DNA of 64,000 nucleotides from Lichenostomus cassidix (lineage: Eukaryota; Chordata; Aves; Passeriformes; Meliphagidae), in assembly GCA_008360975.2 (NCBI GenBank), contig CM039180.1, positions 14,909,122 through 14,973,121 of the forward strand. The letters run 5' to 3'. The notes under the pieces were generated by a model. The model was given only the letters and a program-made list of their open reading frames with translations, did not search any database and was not told the DNA's origin. Below are positions 1-11,458 of the stretch, piece after piece. How positions within the stretch are numbered: position 1 is the first letter of the stretch; the number at the start of each line of letters is the position of its first letter. Made by a program: the position numbers and the translations under genes.

Positions 1-2442
1 GGACGGAGACAGCTCAGGGGAGCTGTGCCTCCTCAGAAAGCTTGCGCCAGTGTCTGAGCAGAACAAAGCAACTGTGTGGCCTTGGGATGATGAACTGACC
101 CTGCGGTAGGATTTTGGAAAGAGTGGAAGGATGCAGTACCTGCAAAATAATATGCATGTATAATTTAAGGAAACTTATGAGTTTTGGTACTCTGTTATTC
201 AAACATCTCAACTGTGTCAAGTTTGGACACGGCATCCCAATTTATCTTGGCACAACTCAAATCCCTAAATTATCCCTGTCTTTTCAACCTCCTCGCAGGA
301 ACTTCCAGCTTTGCTAAAACATGAAGTAGCCAAGAAGCTGCTTTACAAATACCAGCCCAGGTGAAGGCTTACCCCCGGGGCAGGGTGTGAGGGTAGCCTG
401 GCAGGCACAGCTGCAGAGATGCCTCCAGCTGTCACTGCCCTGCAGCACCACTCCCTCTTTCACTGCTGGAGAGATGGTGCAACACATGCAATTCTCAGAC
501 ATGCTGGGAAGTCCTGAGAGCAGGCTGAATACATACTGGTGAGCATATCCTACCTGGGACATAAACTCAATACTGTGAGCTCCCCCCTCCAGCCCAAATT
601 TAACCATTCTGCAATAAATACTGCTAAGGGGAAGGTGATGACCTCGGTCTCTCACACGGACAGCAAAGGGCACAGTGCTGCTCTCCACACAGTGACCCTG
701 CTTTTCATCACTTTCATGTCACACAAGTGGCAAAGGCAGTGAAGTCAGCAGTGTTTCCTGGTGTTTCCCTCTCCTCCCCCCTCTGCCCTGAATTTCCTCC
801 TGTTCAGTGGAGACTGGCTCATTTCACTTCAAAAAACTGGGGCAGAAGAAGAAAATGATGACAGGACACACGTGTTAACAATGAGAAAACACCAGCTGCT
901 AACATGGCTCAGCTACCAGTCTGCTTGAACCGCAGCAAGTCCTGAAAATGAGGCAGGGGGTTATTTTTAACATCTGTGTCAGATCTCTTTGCCTTTTAAA
1001 GAGTGTCCTTCTGCTGCTTGGGCCCCTTATCTGCTCAGTGGCACTTCAGTGAGCTGCTCCAGCAGCTCTCCTGCAGCTGTGCCCAGGAGCCTGAAAGCTG
1101 GAGTGTCCCTCCACTGCCTCAGCAAGTGCTGTTCACTCTGCTAAGTGATCCTCTAAGAAATATGCACACATGGAAACTGAGGAAGAGCTTCACAGTGCCC
1201 ACAGATGTGTCCATGGCAGCACACCAAGTTTTGCTTCTATTTCTCTGGGCTACAGATAGCAGAGAGTATATCGCCTATATTAAGTACAAGACTTAATTAA
1301 GTTTTAAATTTTATATTAAAAATATAAAATACTAATAAAAAGCTTTTCATTGCCTCAATAAAATACCTTTAGGCTAGGAGACTCTATCTAGGAGTCAAAA
1401 TAAAATGTTAATCCTCCCATTCAAACTGCCACACAAACTGTGATGAAAGGATGTAGCACTGGGAAATAAAGAACTTGCTGATCATATTAATCCTTCATCT
1501 TCCATTCAGCTTCCTACACCAGTATCCTGTTTCCTTTTTAACAGCCAACAATGCTTCTCTATTTCCTTATGTGATCCCCCATAATGCTATCATGTCAGAC
1601 TTAAAAGCAATGCTTCTCAGTCACTAAATGAGTTCTCTAATTTTTGTTATGGTTTATAGCAGATCTCTGACATCTACCTGTAAATAGTGACACTGTACAC
1701 TCTAAAAGCCTGCTTTCTGGTTCATCACGAAATGGCTGATGAAAAGAGAGCCTGCAATCCTTTCAGTTCAGTCAGACTGACCCTGTGACCAAGTGACAGT
1801 GACCAAGTGTGCAGCTGAAGGACAGGGACCCCAGAACCACCTCTGAGTGCCATGGACTGCATACAGCGATGCTTTTTGCATTTCTCTTGAGTATCTTTTT
1901 ATATTGCAGACAAAAAATTACTTAGTAAGACAGTGCTTTATTATTGAAAGTTGTGAACCATTTAATAATATTTTCCAAACCAGAGAACCTAGTGCAAGTT
2001 AAACTTGTCATTTGACACAAGAAAAGACAGCTACAGGGAAGGATTTGGTTGGTAGTTATTATGCTGAAGGCTCCTGCATAGCACAATTCTTTAAAAAGAT
2101 AGAAGTGAATCCAACGGTTTAGATACACTGACACTTATAACAGTTTAAAAAACTGAAAATGAAAATAGTTCCAAGTACCTAAAGGTTTCCCTAGGTGTAG
2201 TTCTGAAAAGGATGCACTGCATCTGGTTTTGCCTTCCTGGGTCTAAACTCAAAAGCCCTATGAGAGAATTTTTGTTCCACACAAGGTAAGCAAAACCAGT
2301 AGCATTTGTGCAGAGCTGTACCAAAGTGCCTGGTTAAATAAATAAAATTCAGGTCGCATGCATATGTCAGGTCAGAGCTAGATGACCCACACCTCTATTG
2401 CTTTATAAATAGTAGGGTTATCACCAACACAATTAGTCTTAC
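1..2442 (-). other. CELSR1: Intron downstream of the 2443-2531 exon (partial)
   Basis: This is intronic sequence running off the left edge. It starts with the GTAAGA donor at 2442. I looked on the minus strand for the next laminin G exon and found nothing resembling it. The stretch is AT-rich around 1290-1370 and otherwise unremarkable. A 14-bp-period duplication lies at 1785-1809. No CR1, RNA gene or open frame with recognisable homology was seen. Confidence 0.85.
1785..1809. repeat. Short direct repeat, 14-bp period
   Basis: GTGACCAAGTG occurs at 1785-1795 and 1799-1809, separated by ACA. Confidence 0.85.
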
Positions 2443-2531
2443 CTTATTGTAGTACTGCACCTGAACCGAGTGCCACTGCCCATCGCTGACCCCTCCCACG
2501 ATGAACGGTGCCACTGTAGTGGTTGTCTCCC
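2443..2531 (-). CDS. CELSR1: CELSR1 coding exon (probably exon 5): laminin G-like continuation
   Basis: This exon is 89 bp with a 2-base start completing a Gly codon, followed by 29 codons, and it ends in phase 0. The acceptor is a T-run followed by TGCAG right of 2531. The donor is GTAAGA at 2442-2437. The peptide is (G)ETTTTVAPFIVGGVSDGQW and then HSVQVQYYNK. The GVSDGQWHSVQVQYYNK part is the conserved laminin G strand with the D-G-x-W-H signature. In the human protein the next residues, as I recall, begin PNIGHLG. No such exon is found in 1-2442, so it lies outside the window to the left. Confidence 0.96.
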
Positions 2532-5231
2532 CTGCAAAAACAGGCAGAAGGCAAAAATGAGTCACCATCACTGCAAGAAACACAGAGAGACTCTCATCAG
2601 GCACAGGATGCAGCCACCTTGCTTCATCAGGGAGGAATGTGGGTTTTGTCCTGCAAGACAATAAATATCCCCAGGTTCAAGGAGTTACTCTGGTGCACAA
2701 AAACCAGCTTCTGGCACATTTCGGTGAATTATGTTATTTTTTTATCATGCTTCTGCAAAGCATGGATGGATTGGATAGATACAGCTATTGCTGAAGTGAT
2801 CAGTTGAGGAAAGAATGCATACGAATTTTTCTGCATTTTTGCCTGAAGCACCCTTTCAGGTTTTTTTAGTATGATGAGTTATTGTGATGGGATATTTTGT
2901 CAGGGAAGGGAAGCCTGCTCCTTGTTAGAGCTGAGAAAGTGAAATCCAAAAGTATCCTAGTATAAAACCCATGGTAACCTCAGTACCAGAAAAATTTTAC
3001 CATTGATTAATGAAATTATTGGCAGCCTTTCAGTATTTAAATTTGAAAGCAAGACTTTACCATTGCAATTGGAAAGCTGAAGCTTTTAAGCCAGGACTGA
3101 GTCAGCAGAACCAGCTCAGTAACCAGGCATATCTGTTTCGTGGTAGCAGCAAAACAAACATTCATGTTGAAGGTACATAATAGGCCTGGCACAGAGAAGG
3201 CATTGCTCACTTTTTACGTTTTTTTTTTCTTTCTCTTGCTTTTTTTTGTTGGGTATTTTGTTGGTTTTTTTTTAACGGTTGGAAAATTCTACTAAATAAT
3301 AATAACCACAGGAAAAGTAACTCCCCCCTGTAAGGTAGCAAAGCTCATAGTATTGTTGATCTTAAAATGTGTTTTTAACTCTCTATTTGCAATAAATACC
3401 TAAGTGAAGTATTATTCCTGTGCCTCCTACTCTCCTTTAACTCCCATCCCATATATTTCTGTTATTTAGACAACACATATTTCAGCTTAGCATGTATGAC
3501 ATCCTGCTGTGATGGTTTTTATCATTTAGTGATAAAATCTGTACTAATAATTGGGCTTTTTATTCAGCTATCAAGTGTCTGCAAAAGGAAGATCGTTGTT
3601 CTGCAATCCTTTTGCTTTGCTTTCTGTGAAAAAGCTGTTGCGACAGGTAAAACAGTGAGATCAGGTATCCAAAACTTGTACTGTTCGTTAAAAGCCACTT
3701 AAAACTATAAAACATAAACCCTTCTCCTTCCAAAGAAAATACCATTTGTAATATGCAGGACTAGACCTGCTCTCAGGTGCAGCAGTGCAAATCTAAATTT
3801 AGTTTCATGTATCTTAAAGGAGTTCTTTCACATTTAAACGCATATAAATGCAAGCAGAATTTATTTTTTCCCATTCATCCTCAGGGTACCTTCCAAGCAA
3901 TTTGATTCAAGTTTAGACAGGCGGTGCAGAGCTACAGAAGAAAGTACATTTCTCTGACTGCAGCATGTTATTTCATTACATTAATCCATTCAGAAACCTG
4001 CCTTAAAATCTAATTTGAAAAACTTTGAGGTAATAAAGGGGAAATGTAACCGGATATCTTCAAGCCAAAGGGCCCAGATATGCACTTAAGCATCGCTGGT
4101 AAATCAATGGGGTCACACAGGATTTACTGTGGGGTCTGAGGGGCTTCCCTGGTGATGAATATGCAACACCAGTGTGGGCTGTGCTTCTGCTTCTGTGGCT
4201 TTACTGCTTGCAATGTCTCACTTTCCACAAAAATAAACCAGGAGTTGACTTGAGCCCACATGTCTATCCTGAATATGGAAAATGGGAAATAGCAGGATTG
4301 TCACCTGAATTACATGCCCAATACAGAGGCACAAACATCTCACTTGACCTACACATAACTCCACTGGGCTTACAGGACAACAGCCATTCCCAGACACTTT
4401 TTTTTTGTCTCAACGGAAAAATACATTAAACCTGTAACAACCTGAGGTTGTCTGCACTTCTGAAATTTCGTAAAGTCACCAAAGCCTCGTCACTGAATGC
4501 ACAGATCTGCTTCATGGCATGTGTGCTGCCTGAACTTTGCTTGTCAGCCCTCCTTCTCCTCTCTTCTTCTCCAAGCACCAGAAGACACTGGCTTAATCCC
4601 AGTGCAGAAAGCAAGCAAATGCCAAAGCCGCCACTTGTTTTTTCCTGGCCCACTGTAGCAATGTGTGGGCAGCTAAGTTCTCCTAAATTTGTCATTGTTT
4701 ATGGCTTCTTCTAAGAGGAGGTGTTTCTCCGGTGCAGAAATGCATTCTAGTGACAGCACTGCTCCTCCCCAATCCTTCATGAATGGCAGGGAGTTTTAAT
4801 TTCTGTCAGCTTTTCCTTTGGCTTGCATGGATTTTTTAGGTAACATTTATGCACCTACGTTCCTCTGATGGTGTCGTGTAAAAATGTGTAAACACGCAAC
4901 ATTTATCACAGTGTGATAACACGAAGTCTCATTTAAACAAACATTGGCTTGTGGGCCAACATTCAGGCTAGTGCCAATCTTTTATAGTAGTCATAAACTC
5001 TGGCTTTTATAACGAGTATGTTGACAAGATCCTGCCTACGACCGTGAGTGTAATCACCACAAACCGCTACAATCTGGAGTACACCCGGCATCAGTTGTTT
5101 ACTGTGCAATGTCAGCCAGTAAATTAATGAGGCAGCAAATAGCCATATAAAATCACTGAAGTGCATTTCCAAATGGCTTGAGAGGATCTCCTGACCTCAA
5201 GCAGAAATGCTTGACTCAAGTGAGACCTCAC
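2532..5231 (-). other. CELSR1: CELSR1 intron between exons 5347-5232 and 2531-2443
   Basis: This is a complete intron of 2700 bp with a GTGAGG donor at 5231 and a TGCAG acceptor at 2532. It holds a T-rich tract at 3211-3274. I recognised no transposon and no additional exon. The open frame upstream of the acceptor (from an ATG at 2661) is noted under findings. Confidence 0.9.
3211..3274. repeat. T-rich low-complexity tract
   Basis: Several T-runs of 8-9 bases are separated by short CTTTCTC and GTTGGG interruptions. Confidence 0.85.
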
Positions 5232-5347
5232 CTGCAGAGAAGGTGAGCTGGATCTGCTCCTCAATGATCTCCAAGGCAATGAAGTCGTGCTTCTCGTTGA
5301 AACGCCCATTGTAGAGGAGGAGAGCATTCCTCTCCCTGGTTGCAAAC
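5232..5347 (-). CDS. CELSR1: CELSR1 coding exon (probably exon 4): laminin G-like core
   Basis: This exon is 116 bp with 38 whole codons between split codons at both ends (phase 2 in, phase 1 out). The acceptor is TGTTCTAG right of 5347 and the donor is GTGAGG at 5231-5226. The peptide runs FATRERNALLLYNGRFNEKH and then DFIALEIIEEQIQLTFSA. This is the beta-sandwich core of the first laminin G domain, including the family-typical LLLYNGRFNEKHDF stretch. It joins the upstream exon (SL-M-FATRERN) and the downstream exon (FSA-G-ETTTT) exactly in frame. Ala stands where I recall Gly in the human protein (RNALLLY against RNGLLLY). That is a small residue change and is not expected to break the fold. 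Confidence 0.96.
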
Positions 5348-8300
5348 CTAGAACACAGAGATATGGGGTTAGCTGGTACTTAACAGCTTATGGATTACAG
5401 ACTGATGGTCAAGTCACCCAGAAGAAAGACAGCATTGTGTTTAGCAGGAAAACAAGCCTTTGAATCAATCTTCAGACAGAAAATTGTAAAATTGAGGAGT
5501 CAGCCAGAGGATAAATCTACTCTTTCACAATAAACTAGGCAAGCAGATGGAAATTACAGAAATCTACTCTGCAGAGATCTGCTGACCCTCACGAGGGCTA
5601 AAATTAGGCAGACACAAGATGCAACAGCAGTATCTGACACTCACCAAACAGTAGCACTTACTACACTCTGCAAAGTCTGGCAGCTAGAAAGCATTTTCAC
5701 ATCAAAGGGGGGATTCTTGCTGCCTGCTTGCTGTCTAAATGCTACAGGGTCCTAGGACAGTCATCAACTGATTAAAAAAGCCTGATGGGGAGGTAAGGGG
5801 AAAGAAAGATAACAGTTACTTTAATAATGCCATGTAGAAAATCAGGGTTAGTCAATCAACAGGTCAGTCAATTGGAGGAAGGAAAATAAACACGTGATTC
5901 CACTAAATCAGCACCAATGGGTGCATTTTGGATTTATTTTGCTTGTGCTACTAATATGGGATGTATCACACCTTTCTTGCTGAAAAAGGGGCAACCCCAC
6001 TTTTAAAATAGCCTCGTTTGCTTTTCTTGTCAGCACAGAACATTTTTTGCAAATTTCTGTTTGTTGTGAGTATTTTATAATTTTACTTGAATCCTTGTAT
6101 CTCTGGAGAGTTGCACACAGCTTTCATCTACTCAGAAATGCAAAAAAAAAATTACACTTTACATAAACATTTTTACAAAGATTAATATTAGATAAAGAGA
6201 GAAAAAGAGAGAAACCATGGGAATTTCTTGCATTTCCCAATGGCAATTTTGTCTGATTTTGTATCTTGAACATCAGGAAATATGCCTGATTTAAATTAAC
6301 CCACTTTTCCTACAAATGAATGAAATGCTGAACACAGCTAATGAAAACGGTCTTCCACAGACGTAAGAAATTACTCTTGTGCCTGTCGTGTCACGCCCAC
6401 TAGCAAGACTCTCATGTGATGCAACAAAACCTGCATTCAGAGAATGTGAATGAAGCAGTTTTAGAATATCAGGGCTGGTATTTGAAATGAAAAGTTTCAA
6501 AGACAAAGAATATTTTTACTAGAAGTTGTTTGTCAGACATGTATGTTGTGGATCACACTGAGTAGAGACCATTCAGAATTTGAGCTACATGAAATGGGAA
6601 ATTTTTTAATATATTTTTTAATATTTTTGAAGGATAATGAATTGTTCTGGTTCAAAAAACAGAACTCACAATTTTGATACTTCCTGTAAAATACAAATTT
6701 CAAAGAATATGCATTATAGTCCATCAAAATATAAATTAATATTTTGATTACTTTTAAGCAGTTTTGATATACATGTTTATTTCTAACTTTGTTTATCATA
6801 ATATAGGATAATACAAGTAAAAGGCAACAATACCACTGAATATATCAATATTATAAAAACATGGATTTAGTTTTCACTTTTCACCATCAAACATTTCATA
6901 CAAAGGAATACAGTTGCCGTAAAACGTTTCCCAAGACTGTTTTTTCATGGATAACTACTTCAGCCAAATATTTTGATCATATCTATCCAGAATATGTATG
7001 AGCAAAATAAATGGGAATAATACCAGTGATGCTTCTTCAGTGGGCAGGAAGATCTAGTTTGATTAGCAACAACAGGATGCTTAATTCTGTTTGAATATAT
7101 TTTCTCATATTCTTACAATTTCTTACCATAATTTTAAGTATGAAACCATTATTTATTAAACTATTACATTATTAAGCCATTTTTTATATTCTTTTACTCT
7201 ATGATCATTTCCATTCTTCACCACTATTCAAAAGCAACTTTTCATCACATGCATTGTAAAACCTCTACTGCTTTTGAACTAGTCTGGTTATCATCCAACA
7301 GCTGGGGAAAAAAATACTGGTTTTTAATAGAAGTGATATGTTTCATTTCATGACATAGGAAACAAAATACTCTCTTTCTCAGAGAATTTTGCATAAATAA
7401 TGAGAAAACCTCTCCACTAACAACAGTGTCTCTTGGAGTGAAGGAGTAGTAAGCGTTGGAATTAAGCAAGGAAGACATATAATGTTGGGAGCAGAAAGAC
7501 ATGCGTGGTCAGTAGGCTAAATACTTTAAAAAACCCATCACATTTTAGTTATGAGACCGGACAACGAAAATATCCTCCTCTTTGCTAGGAGTGGGTCATG
7601 AGTCACTTGAGGCTGAGGGAAGCTGGACACCTTGGGATTTTACGAATGCTCCCAAATCACAAAGTATGTAATGGCAAATCATCATCATTAGCAGTCAAAC
7701 TGCTAATTCTCGCTGATCCTCACATAATGTATTCCTCCTCCACTGAAGGACAATAAAAGCCAAAGAAATAGCTAGTGCAAATAAAAGTGAACTTCAGGTA
7801 TGAAAAGCTAAATGTGTCACCATTCCAGACAGTATGGGATGAACCTCATGATGGCCCAGACTTATAGTCATGCTGAGTGGACTAAGTAGTATTTAGATCA
7901 TGACTAAATATACCACTGTGGTTCTAAAGATGGTGAAAAAACCCTGGTGTAAGCACTACCTTTGTGCAGTACTTTGCTGTTTCTCAATAACCCCTACACA
8001 GACCATTTGAGTCATTTTAACTTGAAGCACCTAAATGTCAAAGCTCTCTTCCCAAAAGCCTGAAAAATGACACCTCATGGCTGAGGGGACAAGTCAAGGG
8101 TAGTGCAGGCAATTCATGCTGGCAGCCAGCCCAGACCGCTCCTTTGTTTGCTCTCACTGTAGGTCTGACAAAACTGAAAAATCCAACAGAGCCTTTTGCT
8201 CCTCAGTTTTTCCGTGTACTTAGACCTGATGCTCTAAAGCAATCCTCACAGGCACCACTCTCCCTCACCTTGGCTTGTGTGCAAACCATGTCTGTGCTTT

Positions 8301-9772
8301 CTGATTTAACCAAACTGTCAAGATGCCATAAAATTTTGACTTTAGCCAAGACAGATGAAAGATAAAATAGTAGAATCATAAAATGATAGAGTGGTTTGAG
8401 TTGGGAAGGGACCATAAAGACCATCTAGTTCCAACTCCCCTACCACGAGCAGGGACACCTTCCACTAGACAAGGTTGCTCCAAGTCCCATCCAGCCTGGC
8501 CTTGAACATTCACAGGGATGGGCATTACTTACTTATATTAGCAGAAGCAGTACATGGAGAGTCCCTCTGGGATCTTAGTTCAGGAAAGTAAAGTATGCTA
8601 AAGTTTTCAGTACTGAAAAACATTCTGTAAAAAAGTGACCTGGCTCCTGACAGATAAACACCAGGTAATGGCTGGGTGCTGGAGAGGACATGAGCCTGAA
8701 GGTGTCCTCCCTGAGCACTTTGTCTGGACAGACACACAAACAGGTCTGTCCTTGCAGCTGCTGTAATACCTATTTGAAAATCCCCAGCCCCGCTCTTTGG
8801 GGTCAGGACTAGCACATTTTGTGTTGTTTACTCACAGTCAGCTGCGAGGTAAAACCAAAATCAATTCTGACCAGCTAAACCATGGGAAAGCTACAAACTC
8901 AGCCCCTCCCTGGAGAAGAGGCATGTGTGCACCTGGGGCTCTTGCTCCACACCAAGCAAGCCCCATGCCTGACCCAGGAAGTCTTCTCCAGAAGAGGGGT
9001 TTTTCCCAGATGAGGGAGAGCCCTTGCCCATGACTGTGGCTGCTATTATCACTCCTCCTTGCCTACCTGAGCATCCCCAGGGGAAAATTGACAGCCCAGA
9101 AGAAGACTCTCCAACACAGGGATGTTGGGGCAGATGGGATGAGGATAAGGCTACTCGTGCCTGGGATAGGGGATGGGACCAGAAGCACAACCTGGGTGTG
9201 AAGGCCAGAAGGAGCAAGGCGAGGAATGGATCAACCTTGGGGTTCTCCCAAGCCCAAGGCTGGGAACCACTGGAAAGAAAGAACCTGAGGAGGACCAGAC
9301 TGTGCTCAGCCATGGCCTGAAATGCCCAGGTCCTCTCACAGGTGGGGAAAGAGGAGATGGGAGCAGTGCTCTGAAACAAGGAGCACAAATGGATTGGTTC
9401 TGAAGCTGGGCTGAAGGTCAGGAAGCCAAAGGCCCAATTAGTAAAGTGTGAAACCCAACATCCACCCTAGCACTTCTGAGGCTGAAGGCTGCTGATGGGT
9501 GGCCAGAGAGGTCCTGCTGTCCCTTCTCCCCACTCCATCACCCTGTGTTACAGCAGGGAAGGTCTTGAGTCATCAACTCAGAAACATCCACGGCAGGGCA
9601 GAAAATCAAATACTTTCAAACAACATGCCTGAGCCCTGCTCACAGGAGCCACTGTCAGAAATCCCCGCAGTGACCTTCAGGGGTAGGTCTTTGGTGGGTA
9701 ACAGAACGTAGCAAACAGTCCCAAGCTCAGCTAGGAGCCATCAGCCACACAACCCTTCCCCACTGGACTTAC
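5348..9772 (-). other. CELSR1: CELSR1 intron between exons 9995-9773 and 5347-5232
   Basis: This is a complete intron of 4425 bp with a GTAAGT donor at 9772 and a TCTAG acceptor at 5348. A strongly AT-rich stretch lies at about 6590-7200. A CR1 tail lies at 8371-8523. A relatively GC-rich stretch at about 8880-9420 gives long but composition-driven open frames with no recognisable product. Confidence 0.9.
8371..8523 (-). mobile_element. CR1 LINE 3' tail fragment
   Basis: The plus strand reads as the reverse complement of a CR1 3' end. It begins TAGAATCATAAAATGATAG and continues through GGGAAGGGACCATAAAGACC, GCAGGGACACCTTCCACTAG and CCATCCAGCCTGGCCTTGAA. It is 5'-truncated, as most avian CR1 copies are, and is moderately diverged. 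Subfamily was not assigned. Confidence 0.92.
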
Positions 9773-9995
9773 ATGAGGGACACAGTGAAGTGGAAGCGCT
9801 GCCGCAGCCCCTTGAAGGTGATGAAGGACTGAGGGGGGAAGCTCCTGGTGGTCATCTCACAGTAGGGCCGCTCGTACTCGCCGGGGGGACACTCGCACTT
9901 GAAGCCCCCGATGAGCAGGTTGACGCAGGTTCCTCCGTTCTTGCACACCCCCGGGGCGCAGCGGCCGGACCGCGCGTTCACCTCGCAGTACTCTC
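9773..9995 (-). CDS. CELSR1: CELSR1 coding exon (probably exon 3): end of EGF2, EGF3, start of laminin G
   Basis: This exon is 223 bp, 73 whole codons, with phase 1 at its start and phase 2 at its end. The acceptor is CCTTGCAG right of 9995 and the donor is a strong GTAAGT at 9772-9767. The first residues (G)EYCEV complete EGF2 from the upstream exon. EGF3 runs from CAPGVCKNGGTC through GGFKCECPPGEYERPYCE with six cysteines. CKNGGTC matches the O-fucosylation consensus C-x4-S/T-C. From TTRSFPPQSFITF the first laminin G-like domain begins and continues through GLRQRFHFTVSL. The last codon is split (AT then G, giving Met, where I recall Thr in human). The exon is dense in CpG, unlike the flanking introns. 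No stop or frame disruption is present. Confidence 0.97.
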
Positions 9996-11167
9996 CTGCA
10001 AGGGGACAAGCAGATGTCAGGGAAGGTGACAGCCCACCCCAGCAGCAAGCCGTGACACTCAGCTACCCAAGTGATTCTGCTACAGGTTAAGCTGCTTCAA
10101 ACTTTTATACCTGACCCGCTAAGCAATTGAGGTACAAGCCTGTGATTGCTGGGGGTAAAGATGCTGCATCTTCTTCAAGCCTGAATTTTCAGGAAAGCGC
10201 ACAATATGATCTGCTGAGCAATCCTCTTGCAAATATCAAACAGCATGGGCCTCTGATTTTCAGATTCCTTGGCTGCTTCCAAACCGGGTGACAAATACAG
10301 AGCTGGTGACAGACAGATCTGTATGGGAGGAGGTAAAAAACCTGCACATTCCCTATCAACCAAAATACTTTGTTTTGGTGTTTCACTATTAGTTGGGAAT
10401 TGTGTGAAACAGATAAATGCTTGCACTTTGTCTTTAATGGAATTTGGCTTTTCTGCCCATGGTGGCCAGCAGGGCACAACTGAGCTCATGACAAAGCTCA
10501 CAAAATGTCTACAGCAAGAATTAAGCAGGATACAGATGACACATGGATTGCTTCCACCTTTTCCCACACACACATCCTGCAGGTGATGACCATTTTCTGA
10601 ACCCTTTGGAACTGGGCAAAGTAACTCTCCACGGAAGTTAGGGATTCTGTGTGTCACTTGCTAAGGTTGTTTCACCCCTAAATAGTTCATCTTTATTCAT
10701 CTCCAAAGTATGTAGTAAGATGTGTTATATTCAATACTAAAGAATGCAGTGTCTTGCTTTGTATGTATGCTGTGGCTTTTTTCCCTGTGCTTCCCCAAAA
10801 TCTGAGAATGAAGCACAATTTAAAAGAAGTAATGTACAGAGGATATTCATTTTAAAAAATCTGCTGTGACTGGGACAAAAGCAGCAGCTGAATTAATCAT
10901 TGTACAGAAAGCTAAACCCTCTGTGTGAGTTAATTAGTTAACATTTGTGTTTTGACATGTGTCTTCCTATGGTATAAAGCGTGTTCACATCCCACATGTA
11001 AAACTCTTCAGAGAAACTGGAGGTGGCATATAGAGTTGAATTTAACCCAGTAACAGTGTCTGAAAAATAAATGTAGAGCAAAACTACTCAACACAGCCAG
11101 CTGAAGGAATACGTTTCTAACAGTTAGTGTTTGCATGATTACTCGCTGCCAGATGATACAATTACAC

Positions 11168-11458
11168 TGGGACAGGCTCTTTACGGTGGTGCTCAGCAAC
11201 AGGATAAAGGGCAATGGGCACAGACTGAAAAGCAGGACATTCCAGCTGAGTATGAGGAAAATCTTCTGTCCTTTGAGGATGACAGAGCACTGGAATGGCC
11301 TGCCCAGTGAGGCTGTGGAGTCTCTTTCTCTGGAGATATTCAAAACCTATCTGGACATGATCCTGTGCAACTTGCTCTAGGTGAACCTGCTTTAGCAGGG
11401 AGTTGGACAAGCAAAGACCTCTTCCAAACCTGACCATTCTGTGGTTCTCTGATTGATT
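11168..11458 (+). mobile_element. CR1 LINE 3' fragment
   Basis: The recognisable CR1 3' region is in plus orientation, with GGGCAATGGGCACAGACTGA, GACAGAGCACTGGAATGGCC, TCTCTGGAGATATTCAAAAC and CTGCTTTAGCAGGGAGTTGG. It ends in a GATTGATT-type tail. It lies antisense to CELSR1 transcription. It is 5'-truncated, and its wording differs from the copy at 31731-32006, so it is a different CR1 subfamily. Confidence 0.93.

Noticed and set aside
8891..9388. 165-codon minus-strand open frame in a GC-rich intron segment
   Set aside because: It has low-complexity content, no recognisable domain and no CELSR1 similarity, and opposite-strand frames in the same stretch are equally open. Base composition explains it.
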